From Adiantum capillus-veneris (lineage: Eukaryota > Streptophyta > Polypodiopsida > Polypodiales > Pteridaceae), in the NCBI GenBank assembly GCA_014529385.2, contig CM043968.1:5008001-5072000 (forward strand): 64,000 bases of DNA, read 5' to 3'. Shown here piece by piece: positions 1 through 60,815 of this stretch. Each line of letters begins with the position of its first letter. Positions within the stretch are counted from its first letter, which is position 1. The notes beneath the pieces were generated by a model. The model was not told where the DNA came from. It worked only from the letters and a program-made list of their open reading frames with translations, and made no database searches. The position numbers and the translations under genes are program-made.

Positions 1-586
1 TCGGTGCTCTTCAGTTGGCAGGGGGTTAAACCCTAACCCCTTAGGCCCCTCCACCACATCTTCAGGTTTCAAATCTTTGGGTTAGAGTTTCTAAACTCTA
101 ACCTGGTGTCCTCTCGGCCATTTTCTCAAGTTGGGTGCTCCACATCATCAACTTGTGACATCTACTGACAAAGTGCTCCTCGTGCTCGGTCACCCTCTCT
201 CTGCAAAGCTGGCTGAAGTTCGAACCTCTGAGCTTGGGGGGGTATGAGCAGCTCTTCCCGTCTCTATCTCTAGCCGGTGTGATGATACTCGGAGTTGACC
301 AATCGCCACTCGTGAACTATGCGGCATGCATGTGTCCATTTAGCGCGGTCTCTGAATGAACCTCTTGTCTAGCATGGGCAAGAAGTGCTCATTGTAATAA
401 AATTCATGTCTCTCTGATGTAGAGCTGCCATAGATCCTGTCTGAGTGCTATTGCTGGAGCATACATCAAAGCTGGGGTGACCAAAGAATTGAAGAATGAG
501 TTAGTGGTAGTGAATTTGGAGCCTATGGGTGCAAAGTAACAAAGGGCGATGTATATAATATGCTCATGTTTAATCCCTATGAAGAT

Positions 587-835
587 CTAAATGAAATTGG
601 CATGTGGATCTCGTGCTACAATCTGTATCCGGCTTAGCCACACCTGTCTAAAGAGAACAACCACTTCTCCAATCCTCGGGAGGTGTTTTGGTGTGTACAC
701 TTCCTGTGGGTAGACTCCGCAGTCCCATTGGAATTCGTGGATCCTCAGTAGGTCCCTCTCTGGGCTCTCGCATGTCTCTGTGAGTAGGACAATGTCTTGA
801 TTGCTCATCACCTCCTCTAATCGCTGTGGTTGTAT
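587..835 (-). pseudogene. LINE apurinic-like endonuclease fragment
   Basis: The minus frame contains DIVLLTETCESPE and VVVLFRQVW. These align by eye with the endonuclease of the copies at 39380 (DIIFYSEMHQAP, VAVLFREEL) and 48480. Only the N-terminal third of the domain remains. Confidence 0.6.
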
Positions 836-1024
836 CCATAGAGAACCATTGTATTTCCAAACTGCAAGGTGAATCTCCTCTTGTTGTTTCCCATAGGCTG
901 CGAGTCCCTATGCAACGACCTTGCTATCGATGATGACTTGGCCATTGCGATATGATGCCTTCTTTCCTTCTTCGCATGCTTTGAGCACCCTAGGCATGAA
1001 TGCCCATCTTTATTCTACTTGTAT

Positions 1025-1655
1025 TGGTGGTCATCGTCTAGGTAGATGGGGAGGCCTGTGAGTTCTCGTAGAATCACCCTTTTTCTAATGAAAGAGGTCC
1101 TTGCCTCTTCGGAGGAGAATTGGAGGAGGATGAGGGCCCTCTCTTTGGTTAGGTCTTTGCGGCTCTCCAAATCTTGTTGAAGGGGGGTGGCTCTTCTTCT
1201 TTGTACCCAAGCTTGGTATATAGTTCTCTACCATCCATGTCGGCGGGTGTGGAGTCTGTCTTCTCCACTATGCCAATGACTCTAACGTTGAGTCGGCGGG
1301 CATGCCACATCTTCTCCTCCTCAAGGGTAGTGTGTACGAGTAGGGATTTCTTCTTCTTGTCGTCCACTTTAGCCTCTTGCTCCACCTCCTCTTTGACCTC
1401 TTTCTTGATGTTCTGCTCCACCACCTCCACCCATACTTCTTTGGTGGCCTCCATCTTGCCCTCAATGCTCTCGGTGATTGCTTTTGTAAGCTTTTTTTTG
1501 ATGGATTCTTTGTTCGCCTCTACAATATCCCCTTCTTCACATGATGGGCGGCCTCGGAGAGAGGCGATCTCCACCTTGAGTATGTCCATCTCTTCCTTTA
1601 ATGTGTCTCTCTCCTTGTTCCATTTTTCCTTATCCTTAATCCACATTTTGAGCAA
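1025..1655 (-). pseudogene. LINE ORF1 protein remnant (coiled coil plus RRM-like)
   Basis: The minus frame reads a long Lys/Glu coiled coil, then RRLNVRVIGIVEK, which matches the beta-strand start of an RRM in L1-type ORF1 proteins. A frameshift near 1147 leads into a frame with ERALILLQFSSEEARTSF, the C-terminal domain of ORF1, until a stop near 1025. The homologous order is clear in the copy at 38408-39349. ORF1 products of this type bind their own RNA. The true start codon is uncertain. Confidence 0.7.
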
Positions 1656-1939
1656 GGTTGCTTTCTCCTTCCTCCATTCCTCTTATCTCCTTTCTCCTTT
1701 CTTTCATCTTCGCTTCGAAAATAGAGGCGCTTGTTGGTGGCCGCAAATGTGGTCGCTTTGCCTGGATGGCCACCTCGCTTGTCATGGAGGCCATGGGAGG
1801 AGACGAAGACCTGTAAAACAACCCGAAAGCCGGGAGGAGATGAAGACCTGTAAAACAACCCGAAAGCCTTGAAGAGGCTCAACAAGGCTTACAAGGGGGG
1901 CGCCTCCATGGTGGCTGTGTGTTGGTGCGTGCGTGTGTG

Positions 1940-2112
1940 AGAAACCCTAAAAACAGCAAAAAGCACAAGCAAACCCTAAGAAACAACAAAAAACAATTTT
2001 GAAACCCTAAAAAACAGCAAAAAATAGTGGCAAAACCCTAAAAAACAGTTTCAAAACCCTAAAATTAGCAAAAATCAGTTTTGAAACCCTACAAATAGCA
2101 AAAAGAGTGGCT
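1940..2112. repeat. About 30-bp minisatellite carrying telobox motifs
   Basis: There are six degenerate units, each beginning with AAACCCTA and followed by an A-rich stretch containing CAGCAAAAA or TAGCAAAAA (unit starts near 1943, 1971, 2002, 2033, 2055 and 2086). AAACCCTA is one turn of the plant telomere repeat (TTTAGGG)n and is also the plant telobox. Spacing of 20-32 bp excludes a true telomeric array. Confidence 0.65.
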
Positions 2113-2125
2113 AAACAATGGGGGG

Positions 2126-2128
<3 letters not shown>

Positions 2129-2215
<87 letters not shown>
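2129..2215. repeat. (GA)n microsatellite
   Basis: An uninterrupted GA array of about 87 bp directly abuts the 3' terminus of the minus-strand LINE fragment that starts at 2216. Confidence 0.95.
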
Positions 2216-2218
<3 letters not shown>

Positions 2219-2697
2219 GAAATGAAATGAAATGTTATATTAACGTCTTCAAAAGGCCAAAATGACCTATGAGACCAATCAGTTATAAAATAGTGAATCT
2301 AATACCATGTCTGGGTACAAAAGAACTAGAAAAGAACTAGAAGTGGAACAAAATACTACTACTACTACTACAATCTAAAACTACGTGGGTGTAGCAGCTG
2401 ATACAATAGGTACCCGGTAAACTGGATGTAACAGTGTGTGAAACAAAGATGGAAGAAATGGTGAGGATCCATCCTCATCTGCACTCTGGATGTCGAGAGA
2501 GTATGGCTCGAATCTTCTGTTGTAGTCTCCGTCGATGCTGTGTAGCTCCTCTCCTCAGTCGCGGTCGTCTGTATCTCTGTAGCTCCAATGCTCGGTCGAT
2601 GAGAGTGCCAGTAGTGGTCGAATGAGTGTGGGACGAGCTCTGCAGTGGTGGCTGCTCCTCTGGCTGTCCCATATCTAGTGAGAGAGAGAGAGAGAGA
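2216..2697 (-). mobile_element. LINE 3' fragment, subfamily A
   Basis: In the minus direction this holds the last part of ORF2 (frame starting LDMGQPEEQPPLQ, then an Arg-rich tail ending RAILSRHPECR). The 3' UTR follows and ends in repeats of the pentamer TTTCA at 2216-2235. The same tail and C-terminus occur in the plus-strand copy ending at 50896. It is strongly 5'-truncated. A short (GA)9 tract at its upper end separates it from the next copy. Confidence 0.75.
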
Positions 2698-3275
2698 AAT
2701 GAAATGAAATGTAATATTAATGTCTTCAAAAGGCCAAAATGACCTATGAGACCAAAAGGTTACATGTGGTGAATCTAATACCAGGTCTGGGTACAAAAAG
2801 TACAAAGAACTGAAAAGAAAATAGTGGGTAGGGGTGGGGTGAAAGCTGATACAAAGGGAATACAAAGGGTGAGCTGATACAATGGAGCTCTCTGACAGTC
2901 GAGGCATCATATACATATACATCGGTATCCAAAAGGCTATAGAGATTCAATGTCCTCCAAGGTAGGCACTTTGTCGGGACGGCTCCTATGTCGCGTCAGT
3001 ATGGTATGGATCCTCTATCGCAATATGCGCCGATGTCGAGAGGGCCCCCCCATCCGTGGGCGACGGGACCGCCCCAACTCTATCGCCCGATCAAGCAGTA
3101 TGCCTCTGGTGTTGTTATGCTGTTGGGGCTGCTCGGATTCCTCTGTCTGTGACTGAAAGAAATCTGTAATCTTCCGCTCTTGCTGGATCTCTCTCATTGT
3201 GCCCCTCTTCAAGAGGTCCTCTCGGTGTTTGCGAATCTCCAGTAAGTATAATCTGAGGCATCTCCAGTAAGTATA

Positions 3276-3278
<3 letters not shown>
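2698..3278 (-). mobile_element. LINE 3' fragment, subfamily B
   Basis: The minus strand reads the ORF2 end KRGTMREIQQERKITDFFQS and then an Arg-rich tail, matching the plus-strand copy at 47850-48100 rather than subfamily A. The 3' UTR ends in TTTCA repeats at 2698. At its 5' edge a 17-bp sequence, CTCCAGTAAGTATAATC, is duplicated (about 3237 and 3262). Confidence 0.75.

Positions 3279-3340
<62 letters not shown>
3279..3340. repeat. (GA)n microsatellite
   Basis: A GA array of about 62 bp lies between the truncated LINE copy and unique intron sequence. Confidence 0.95.
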
Positions 3341-3341
<1 letters not shown>

Positions 3342-3966
3342 ACTTGCTCATTGCCTAACTCTAAATTGCTCACGCAACTTTATTCAGTTAGTGCATGGTT
3401 TTTGTGGTTTTTTCTACTTTTGGATTTTTATGTGTAAGATTTAGATGTTACTGCCATTCTCTTTTCTTCCTTCTTGAAGAAAGCTTGCAAGCAAGGTAAG
3501 GATTTATGATGGCCAGCCTTAGCTGGAAAGGGGTAGAGGAGAATGAAGGGGTCAAGAACACTACCAATTGAGCTTATTCTCGTATTTCTTTATTCAAGGA
3601 TCTGATATAACTACAACAAAATTGTCTGTCTTTATAACTGTATAGATTAGCCTTCATACGGAGGTGAGCAAGGCATCTCTTGTTCAGCTACGTCTCATGA
3701 ACAATTTGGCATAGGAGCAAATGGTTTCGTGGGACTGCTTAATGATTGACTTTATAAATAGCAGTGCCATTGGACTAAATTTTCATTAGATAATCATGGT
3801 AGCACGATTAGTACGCCCTCATCACTCAAGCTGGAATTTTGTTAAGACTGGCTACTTTGTATAGTTCACACAGATTACTTAATGCAATAGATTCATGCAG
3901 CAACTGCATATGAATATGACATGATTTTGTCTTATGATTTTGTGGCTTCATTTCTTGCTCGACCAG
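3341..3966 (+). other. Host intron sequence, non-repetitive
   Basis: This is AT-rich unique-looking sequence between a (GA)n tract and the first supported exon. Apart from the possible microexon and the branch/pyrimidine region before 3967, I see no coding or repeat structure in it. Confidence 0.5.
3484..3495 (+). other. Possible microexon of the host gene
   Basis: A strong pyrimidine tract (CTCTTTTCTTCCTTCTTGAAG) is followed, after a second AG at 3482-3483, by 12 bases that read LASK in phase 0. A consensus donor GTAAGG follows at 3496. Phase and splice signals fit the exon at 3967, but 12 nt (or 16 nt from the first AG) is very short and there is no transcript evidence. Confidence 0.25.
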
Positions 3967-53850
<49,884 letters not shown>

Positions 53851-54717
53851 TGTTGGGCCAGATAAAGGAGATTTCTTCGAAGGCGAGAAGTCACGTTTTT
53901 GTAGTGTGTGAAGAGCTGCAATATGCTAGCAGTGCCTGGTCATTCTATTGAGGAGGCAGCAGCAACCTCAGCTCAGCTAGGCACATGAACTGACAAACCT
54001 CCGCATATTTTGTACATAACAGGAGCCTCCGAGGTTTCAAGGTGGCTGGCAGTGAAGTTGCAGGGCCTGGTGGAGTGCTCATCATTGCTTGCTTGTATGG
54101 GCTTTTGTTGTGATCCACGGCCTTTTTGGGCTCTCTCTCTCTCTCTCTCGGGATAGTTTCCTACGACGTTAAAACTCTCTTCTTCTTTTCTCTCTCTCTC
54201 TCTCTCCCCCGCGGCATTGCAGTGTTCCAAGAGCAGAACCTTGCTCGAGGATTCATTTTGGATGATAAGAATGAAAATAATCTTTACAACTCTTTAGACC
54301 ACCATAGATGATAGAATTGTGCACACGATCGACAAATTTTGTATCACTCGGAGTTTGGAGTACATCATGGTTAAGGAAGTAATTTACTCGCTCTATGAAA
54401 CCTAAGAAGACTTCCAATTGTTTCATTTTTTGCAATGAAACGCTGTTCTTGTGGGCCCTCATCATATCTTAGAAAGTTTCTAAAACCAAAGCTAATTTTA
54501 ATATGCTCAATGGATATATTGGCTTCGGTATTTTCCAAATTCAAGATGCTTTAAAATTGTCTTCTACCTGCTTAAAATTGTAGAGGCAATTACACTAAAT
54601 TAATAGGACATCTACATTCTTACAGACATGCCTATTTCACAAAGACTAATTTGGGCTAGGAAAATTACTCATTGGAAGAGTACTAAATACTTTTTCCCTA
54701 TGTGCTTTTGCACACAA

Positions 54718-54771
<54 letters not shown>

Positions 54772-54855
54772 ACAAGTCTTGAGTTCAACTTTCTTCGAGT
54801 AGATCTTTAAGGTCTCTTGGGATAGTTTCTTACAATGTTAAAATTCTCTTCTTTT

Positions 54856-54900
<45 letters not shown>

Positions 54901-55613
54901 CTTTTCCTTTGATTTTAACATTGTTGGATACATCTTTTGACATCTCTTGACATTGTTTGTATGATGGTAAGAATCTCTTCCTCCTCCCTCCCTCCCTCCC
55001 TCCTTTAGAAAAGGTTTGCCTCAATGTAGCCTAAAGCCAATTGAAAATCCAAATTAGGCTCTAAATCATAGCAAAAGAAATAAAAGCCCAATTAAACATA
55101 CAAGAAGTTAGTTAATAAATCTTGCTAAATTGCAAAATCCTAATAGTAATTCCGGTTGGCTTCTTTATAGAGAGGAAGCTTGGTCGTTTAGAGAAAAAGA
55201 CTCCAAAATGTTTGTTTGATAACATGTAAATTGGAAAAGTGAAGGGTAATAGTGCAAGAAATGAAAAGTCTCAAGGAAAGTCAAGATGTGGTTGAGTGAG
55301 CATGTTTCTTTTCTTTACCTTCCCTCTTCTTTGTCAAGTTGTGTTGCTCTTTGTATGTCCCGAACTTACTTTTTTTGAAGCCATAAAGGGAGACTTTCAA
55401 CTAGTACTAGTGGCTTATGGAATGGAAAAGCCTAGCACTTGAAGAAGAGAATGTGGCTATCAAAATCACGTTAAAACAAAAATAAAACAAAATTAGAGAG
55501 ATGAAAACATGTAAAATGTGTTTGGAGATGGAGTTGGAGTTTTGCGCAACTAGAGGTTTAGAACTGTCATACAGTGTGGGTGTGTGTGTGTACACATGCT
55601 TGAGGAATCTATA
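53851..55613 (+). other. 3' untranslated and flanking region with CT microsatellites
   Basis: The host 3' UTR should lie here. I cannot fix its end: no canonical AATAAA is evident in the first 400 bases. CT arrays lie at 54130-54149, 54188-54206, 54719-54768 and 54859-54897. The phrase GGATAGTTTC-TACGACGTTAAAACTCTCTTCTT occurs twice in similar form (about 54150 and 54820), each next to a CT array, so a small duplicated module is present. No coding gene was recognised. Confidence 0.5.
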
Positions 55614-55714
55614 TGTCATAAAATCTAATATCTAGCTAACCCAAATGATTTTCTCATATTAAACTTATCATTTAATGTGGGACAATAAACAGGAACAAGA
55701 GTTCGAATAGAGAC

Positions 55715-56050
55715 AAGTGCTTCTAGACCTATTTCAGCAAGGGACCCAAAGGAGAGATGGTTGCATCTCAATAGGGGTCCAAAAGGAGACGGTCTACCAA
55801 AGAGCAATGTGTAATAAGTGCTTCTAAACCTATCTCAGCAAAGGACCAAAAAGAGAGATGGTTGCATTTCAATAGGGGTCCAAAAGGAGAGATGGTTGCA
55901 TTTCACTAGGGGTCCAAAAGGAGATGGTCTACCAAAGAGCAATGTGCAATAAGTGCTTCTCAACTTATTTAAGCAGGGGACCAAAAAGAGATATGGTCAC
56001 ATCTCAAAAGGGGTCCAAAAGGAGGTAGTCTATCAAAGACAATGTGCATC
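55715..56050. repeat. 101-bp tandem repeats inside the solo LTR
   Basis: Three units start at AAGTGCTTCT at 55715, 55816 and 55951. The second is lengthened by a 34-bp local duplication (AGAGATGGTTGCATTTCA plus AGGGGTCCAAAAGG). Only one degenerate unit is present in the LTR at 59208-60815. Confidence 0.85.
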
Positions 56051-56159
56051 GAATGGAGCTTAAAAGACCTTAGGTTTGACTTCATTAAAGACCTCTAAAG
56101 GTTAGTGTTAAAAGTCCTTAGACCTTAGATAAGCTAGGGTTGTGCTTGAGGTGGGAACC

Positions 56160-56335
56160 CTGCTTTAGCTTGAGGTGCTTGTCATGCTTGGTGACTAATG
56201 TGCTTGAGGTGCTTGTCATGTTTGATGAGTAAGGTGCTTGTTGTGCTTGTTGAGTAAGGTGCTTGAGGTGCTTGTCATGCTTGATGAGGAAGGTGCTTGA
56301 GAAGCTTCCATGCATGGGGGATAAGGTGCTTGAGT
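56160..56335. repeat. GTGCTTGAGGTGCTTGTCATG minisatellite in the LTR
   Basis: About five units of 30-38 bp built from AAGGTGCTTGAGGTGCTTGT and CATGCTTGATGAG. The inverted counterpart lies at about 60310-60510 in the other LTR with fewer, larger units. Confidence 0.75.
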
Positions 56336-57258
56336 CAAAAAGAGACCCTACAAAGGAGGGGGAAAGGCCCAAAGTTAGAGAAATTTTTGACTTAACCTTT
56401 TTCTCACCCAAAGGGCACCCTCTTTTCAAGGGACACATGGACACATGTCAAGCTCTCCATATGCTTAGCCACATGGTGTGCTTGAATCCTATTAGCTGAG
56501 CTAAAGAGGGGTCCAATGAGCTTCTAGTTCAATTCAACAAATATCTAGATATTTTCAAGCTCTCTCTCTGTCTCTCTCTTTCTCAAAGGGGTAAGGAGGA
56601 CACTTGTCCAAAGACTACCCTTGTGCATGTGATTGGCTAGGGCGAGAGGGGTCCAATGAGCTTCATGCTTGAGCAAAAAGGAGGCCTCCTCGAAAGCAAG
56701 CAAAGGGTATGCTTGGGGGTATACACCTCTCACACACTCATTGTTTTCATTCATTCTCACTTGGTGAAAGTGGAAGAACTCTATTTCTTCTCCAAGCTTG
56801 TTGAGAAGTTGAAAGCCTACACCAACACTCTTGGCTATGGAATGCAAATCCAACTAAGAGCCATGCTTCAATGCTTAAGCTTGCCATCTTCTCCATCTTC
56901 ATTACTGTGCTATTATGTATGCTAACAAGAAGAGTGATGATAAATGAGGAACTATTTCTTTCTCCTATGAATGATTATTCTTCCTCTTCCGTACCCTCAT
57001 TCCTTTCTAGCTCTCTCCACCTTTGAAGGTGTTTGAGGCCTTGGGACTGAGACCGGGGATGGCTAATGCTTTTACAAAGTTTATGTTATGCTCGTGATGC
57101 ATGAAGCTTTCCATCTTCATAGCATCACCAAGGTCACAAGGAACACAAAGATTGTTTAATACCAAGTCTCTCTTTTATGTGAGAATCTATAATACAAAAG
57201 CCTATTGGAGGGGGGACCGGCTCCACATAAATCCGGTTCTCAATTGTTTTGTCAAGTT

Positions 57259-57293
<35 letters not shown>

Positions 57294-57749
57294 TCACAAA
57301 AGTATTGTTCATGCGAAGTTACTTAAGTATAATGGTTATGTTGCTACCGCTTATTAAGTTCACCCTCTATGTTCTCAAAGTAGTCTAATAAAAATGCTCA
57401 CTCTAATTCTCTTAATTCCTCTATTCTCAAAGTTCATGGGCCATTTTCATTACACTCTATCTTCAAACGAGTATTTCCAAGCGAGTGTAAGATCGAGCGT
57501 CCAAAGATAAAAAAGATGACGAATTAAATACAATCATTGAATGAGCAATGGACATTATAGAGAATAGTGGCTTGTCAAATTGAAAATTTCTGTGTATTAA
57601 GCATAACATGTAAGTCCATTAATCTTTAGCCACAAATATTCCCACACAAGGGACAACTAGCACTTAATATCTTAAATTTAAACTTGATCAATGTTATCGA
57701 TATCTATTAACCTCCAATGGGCAAGTTAGGAGGAGGTTCCAATTCTTCT

Positions 57750-59200
57750 TTTTCCCACAATGGCTAAATGAGTGTTTGATTTTTTTAATTTCAATTCTAA
57801 AGAGCTTTGAAAAACTTCATGGTGGCTATATTGAAATGTTGTTATACTAAAATTTTCTAATTTCTATAAATTTTCTTATCTCTTAATTTAAAATTTGGAG
57901 ATAGATATCAAAATTTATAGGTGCGATTACACTATTCCTAGGTTTTTTTCAAGCATTGGTCTAAATGTTGAAGACATGGGTAGATTTGGATGAGCTTTTA
58001 TTTTCTCAATTCTACTCTTGTTTACAATAGATAAATGTCTAAGAGAAAAATGCTTAACCTCTTATAGAGATTCCTATAGCACTATGTGATGGCATTGGTG
58101 CTACAAGCAGCTTTGAATGATGCTTTTTTCCTGTTCTTCTCTTGTCCACAATGACCTACTAGTTACGAAATAAAAGGAAGCATTTATAGAGATACTTATA
58201 GCACCATATGGTACCACAAGAATCTTTGGACGTTTTTTCTTAGTGTCTTTCCTACCCACAATGGCTAAATGTCGAAGAAAAATAAAGTTAAGCCCTTGCG
58301 GGGCTATATATAGCACCATATATCAACTCATGGTGGTACATGGATCTACAAAGGAGCTTTTTTAATCCAATTTTCATTAGATGCAGTGGCTAAATGCCTA
58401 AGAAAAAAAATTAAGCGCTTTGTGGAGCTATTTGTAGTAGCACCATGTGTCGGCATGTGGTGCTATAGGAAGCTTCATAGGGGCTTTAAACGCTTTGCAA
58501 AGCTAATTGTAGCACCACATGTCAACACATGGTGGTGCTATAAGAAGATCCATAGGGGCTTTAAACCCTTTGTGGAGTCGCCTGTAGTACCACATGTCAC
58601 GTGGTATTATAGGAGGCTTCATAGGGTTTAGTTTAAACACTTTATGGAGCTACCTTTAGCACCACATGTTGGCACGTGTGCTATAAGAATCTTTAGTGGG
58701 GTGCCTGTAACACCATATGCAACACATGGTCCTATAGGAAGCTTCCCATAACACCACGTGTCGACACATAGTGCTACAAGTAGCTCCGTAAGAGCTTAAT
58801 TTTGTCTTCTAAGACATTTATCCATTGTGGACCAGATAAAAATTGGGCAAAAAAAAAAAAACTGTTATGTATTTTCATTTATCAACATGTGTCAATAGCT
58901 GATGCTATATGTAGCTTTGCAAGGGCTTAACTCTATCTTTGCTAGGACTTGTTATTGTTTCTTAGACACATGAGCCATTGTGGATGAGACAAGAACAATG
59001 GAACAAGCTCATCTAGAGCTGCTTGTAGCATCACATGTCAACACGAGGTTCTACATGCACCTTTGAAAGATAATTTGTTTTCTAGTTCTCTACTCCTTGA
59101 CAATGCTATGCCATTGTGAATACTCATACTTCCTAAGCTCTTCCAATGAAGCCACTATATAGTTGCTTCTTGTGGCACCACATGCTGGCATCTGGTGGTA
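57750..59200. repeat. Array of degenerate hairpin-bearing repeats
   Basis: Units of roughly 80-150 bp recur, each with GTAGCACCACATGT-(4-6 nt)-ACATGGTGGTGCTAT or a variant, i.e. a stem with perfect or near-perfect complement (best at 58508-58545). A CTTTNNGGAGCT flank and a CACAATGGCTAAATG or reverse-complement CATTTATCCATTGTGG spacer accompany it. At least nine stems are visible between 58070 and 59200. No protein is encoded. It looks like a satellite or cluster of small foldback elements. Confidence 0.6.
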
Positions 59201-59207
59201 CACCTAG

Positions 59208-59958
59208 TGTAATGAAAATGACATATGAACTTTGAGAATAACGGAATTAAGAGAATTAGAGTGAGCATTTTTGTGGGATTACTTTGAGAACATAGAGGGT
59301 GAACTTAATTGATGGTAGCAACATAAACATAGTACTTAATTAACTTGGCATGAAAAATACTTTTACAGGAGAGAGTATTAGAGAACATGACAATAGTTGA
59401 GGACCGAATTTACTTGGAGCCGGCGGCCCCCCCTCCAAAAGGAATTTGTATTATAGATTCTCCCATCAAGAGAGACTTGGTACAATACAATCTTTGTGTT
59501 CTTTGTGACCTAGGTGATGCAATGAAGATGGAAAGCTTCAAGCATCACGAGCATAACATAAGCTTTGCAAAAAGCATTAACTATCCCAAGCCTCAGTTCT
59601 GAGGCCCCAAACACCTTCAAAGGTGGAGAGAGCTAGTGGGGAATGAGGGTAGGGAAGAGGAAGAAGAATCATTCATAGGAGAAAGAAATAGTTCCTCACT
59701 TATCATCACTCTTCTTGCTTAGCATAGAATAATAGCATAGTAATGAAGATGAAAAAGATGACAAGATTAAGCATTGAAGCATGGCTCTTGGTTAGATTTT
59801 CATTACATAGCCAAGAGTGTTGGTGTAGGCTCTCTACTTCTCAACAAGCGTGGAGAAGGAGATGGAGCTCTTGCACTTTGCACTTCACACAATGAGTGCG
59901 TGTGCGTGTGTGTGTGGGAGAGTATACCCCTTCTCATGCTTAGTCCACCCCCCCCCCG

Positions 59959-60012
<54 letters not shown>

Positions 60013-60815
60013 GTATTATTTAATTATATCATTTGCACATGTGTCCTCTTTTTTCTCTTTGAGAGAAAGAACTTAATTATTTATTTTTATGCATCTAAAT
60101 TCTCATTGGACCCTTTTAAAGCCTATCCAATAGGATTCAAGCACATCATGAGGGCCCAAATGGGGAGGATCTTGACATGTGTCTTTTATGCTTATTAATA
60201 TATCATGTGTGAATTGAACACTTCAAGCACCTTTGTCATTTAAGTATGAAAATTGTTTATGCCTCTTGAGAGATTGTGTTTGAATTGAAAACTTCAAGAA
60301 TTTTAGTCATTTAAGCATGAGAAGCACCTCAAGCTTGGGCAAGGTTCCCACAAACACCTTAAGAACCTTTGTTTATGCCTCTTGAGAGATTGTGTTTGAA
60401 TTGAAAACTTCAAGAATTTTAGTCATTTAAGCATGAGAAGCACCTCAAGCTTGGGCAAGGTTCCCACAAACACCTTAAGCACCTTAGTTAGCAAGCACGA
60501 CAAGCACCTCATGCTTGGGCAGGATTCCCACCTCAAGGTCAACCCTATCTTGCCTAAGGTCAAAGGATTTTTTAACACTAACTTTTGGAGGTTTTTAATG
60601 AAGCTAACCCTAATGTCTTTAAGCTCCATTAGGTAGTATCAGTCTTTAATAGACCATTTCTCATTTGAACCCCTTTAACCTTGGCCCCGTGTTGAGACAT
60701 ATCCATAAGCACATGTCTATATTCTAACCCTTGTTCCCATTTATTCTCCTACATTAAATGATCAGTTTAATATGAGAAAATGATTTGGGTTGATCAGATA
60801 TTAGATTTTATGACA
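59208..60815 (-). repeat. 3' LTR of the minus-strand gypsy element
   Basis: Read on the minus strand it begins TGTCATAAAATCTAATATCT directly after the polypurine-type tract TTTCAAGAGAGAGGTAA and ends TTTTCATTACA at 59208. It contains a (CT)n array (59968-60009) and a C-run. The bases beyond its end (CCTAG, 59203-59207) should be repeated beyond the window at the element's other end. Confidence 0.82.

Larger units (their letters stand above)
1..1900 (-). mobile_element. LINE relic with ORF1, endonuclease and C-terminal ORF2 fragments (RT lost)
   Basis: Reading the minus strand from 1900 down, the order is: a 5' leader with a 37-bp tandem duplication (about 1805-1868), ORF1 (about 1655-1025), a fragment of the APE-type endonuclease (about 835-587), and then remnants of the ORF2 C-terminus (about 480-170). 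This is the order of a two-ORF APE-type non-LTR element of the family seen again at 38408-48328. The whole reverse transcriptase is missing between 587 and 480, so an internal deletion has occurred. The 3' end lies outside the window. Confidence 0.75.
55614..57454 (+). repeat. Solo LTR of the terminal gypsy family (plus orientation)
   Basis: The sequence starts TGTCATAAAATCTAATATCT and ends TTTTCATTACA. It is homologous, in opposite orientation, to the LTR at 59208-60815. It is flanked by CTATA (55609-55613) and CTCTA (57455-57459), a 5-bp target duplication with one mismatch. No internal region of a retroelement follows on either side, hence a solo LTR from recombination between two LTRs. 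Its 1841 bp exceed the other LTR because of expanded internal repeats. Confidence 0.82.

Noticed and set aside
1174-1872. 232-codon plus-strand frame
   Set aside because: It is antisense to a clear LINE ORF1 and has only Ser/Phe/Leu-rich composition from the complement of a Lys/Glu coiled coil.
1940-2112. Interstitial telomere
   Set aside because: AAACCCTA units are 20-32 bp apart, not 7-bp tandem.
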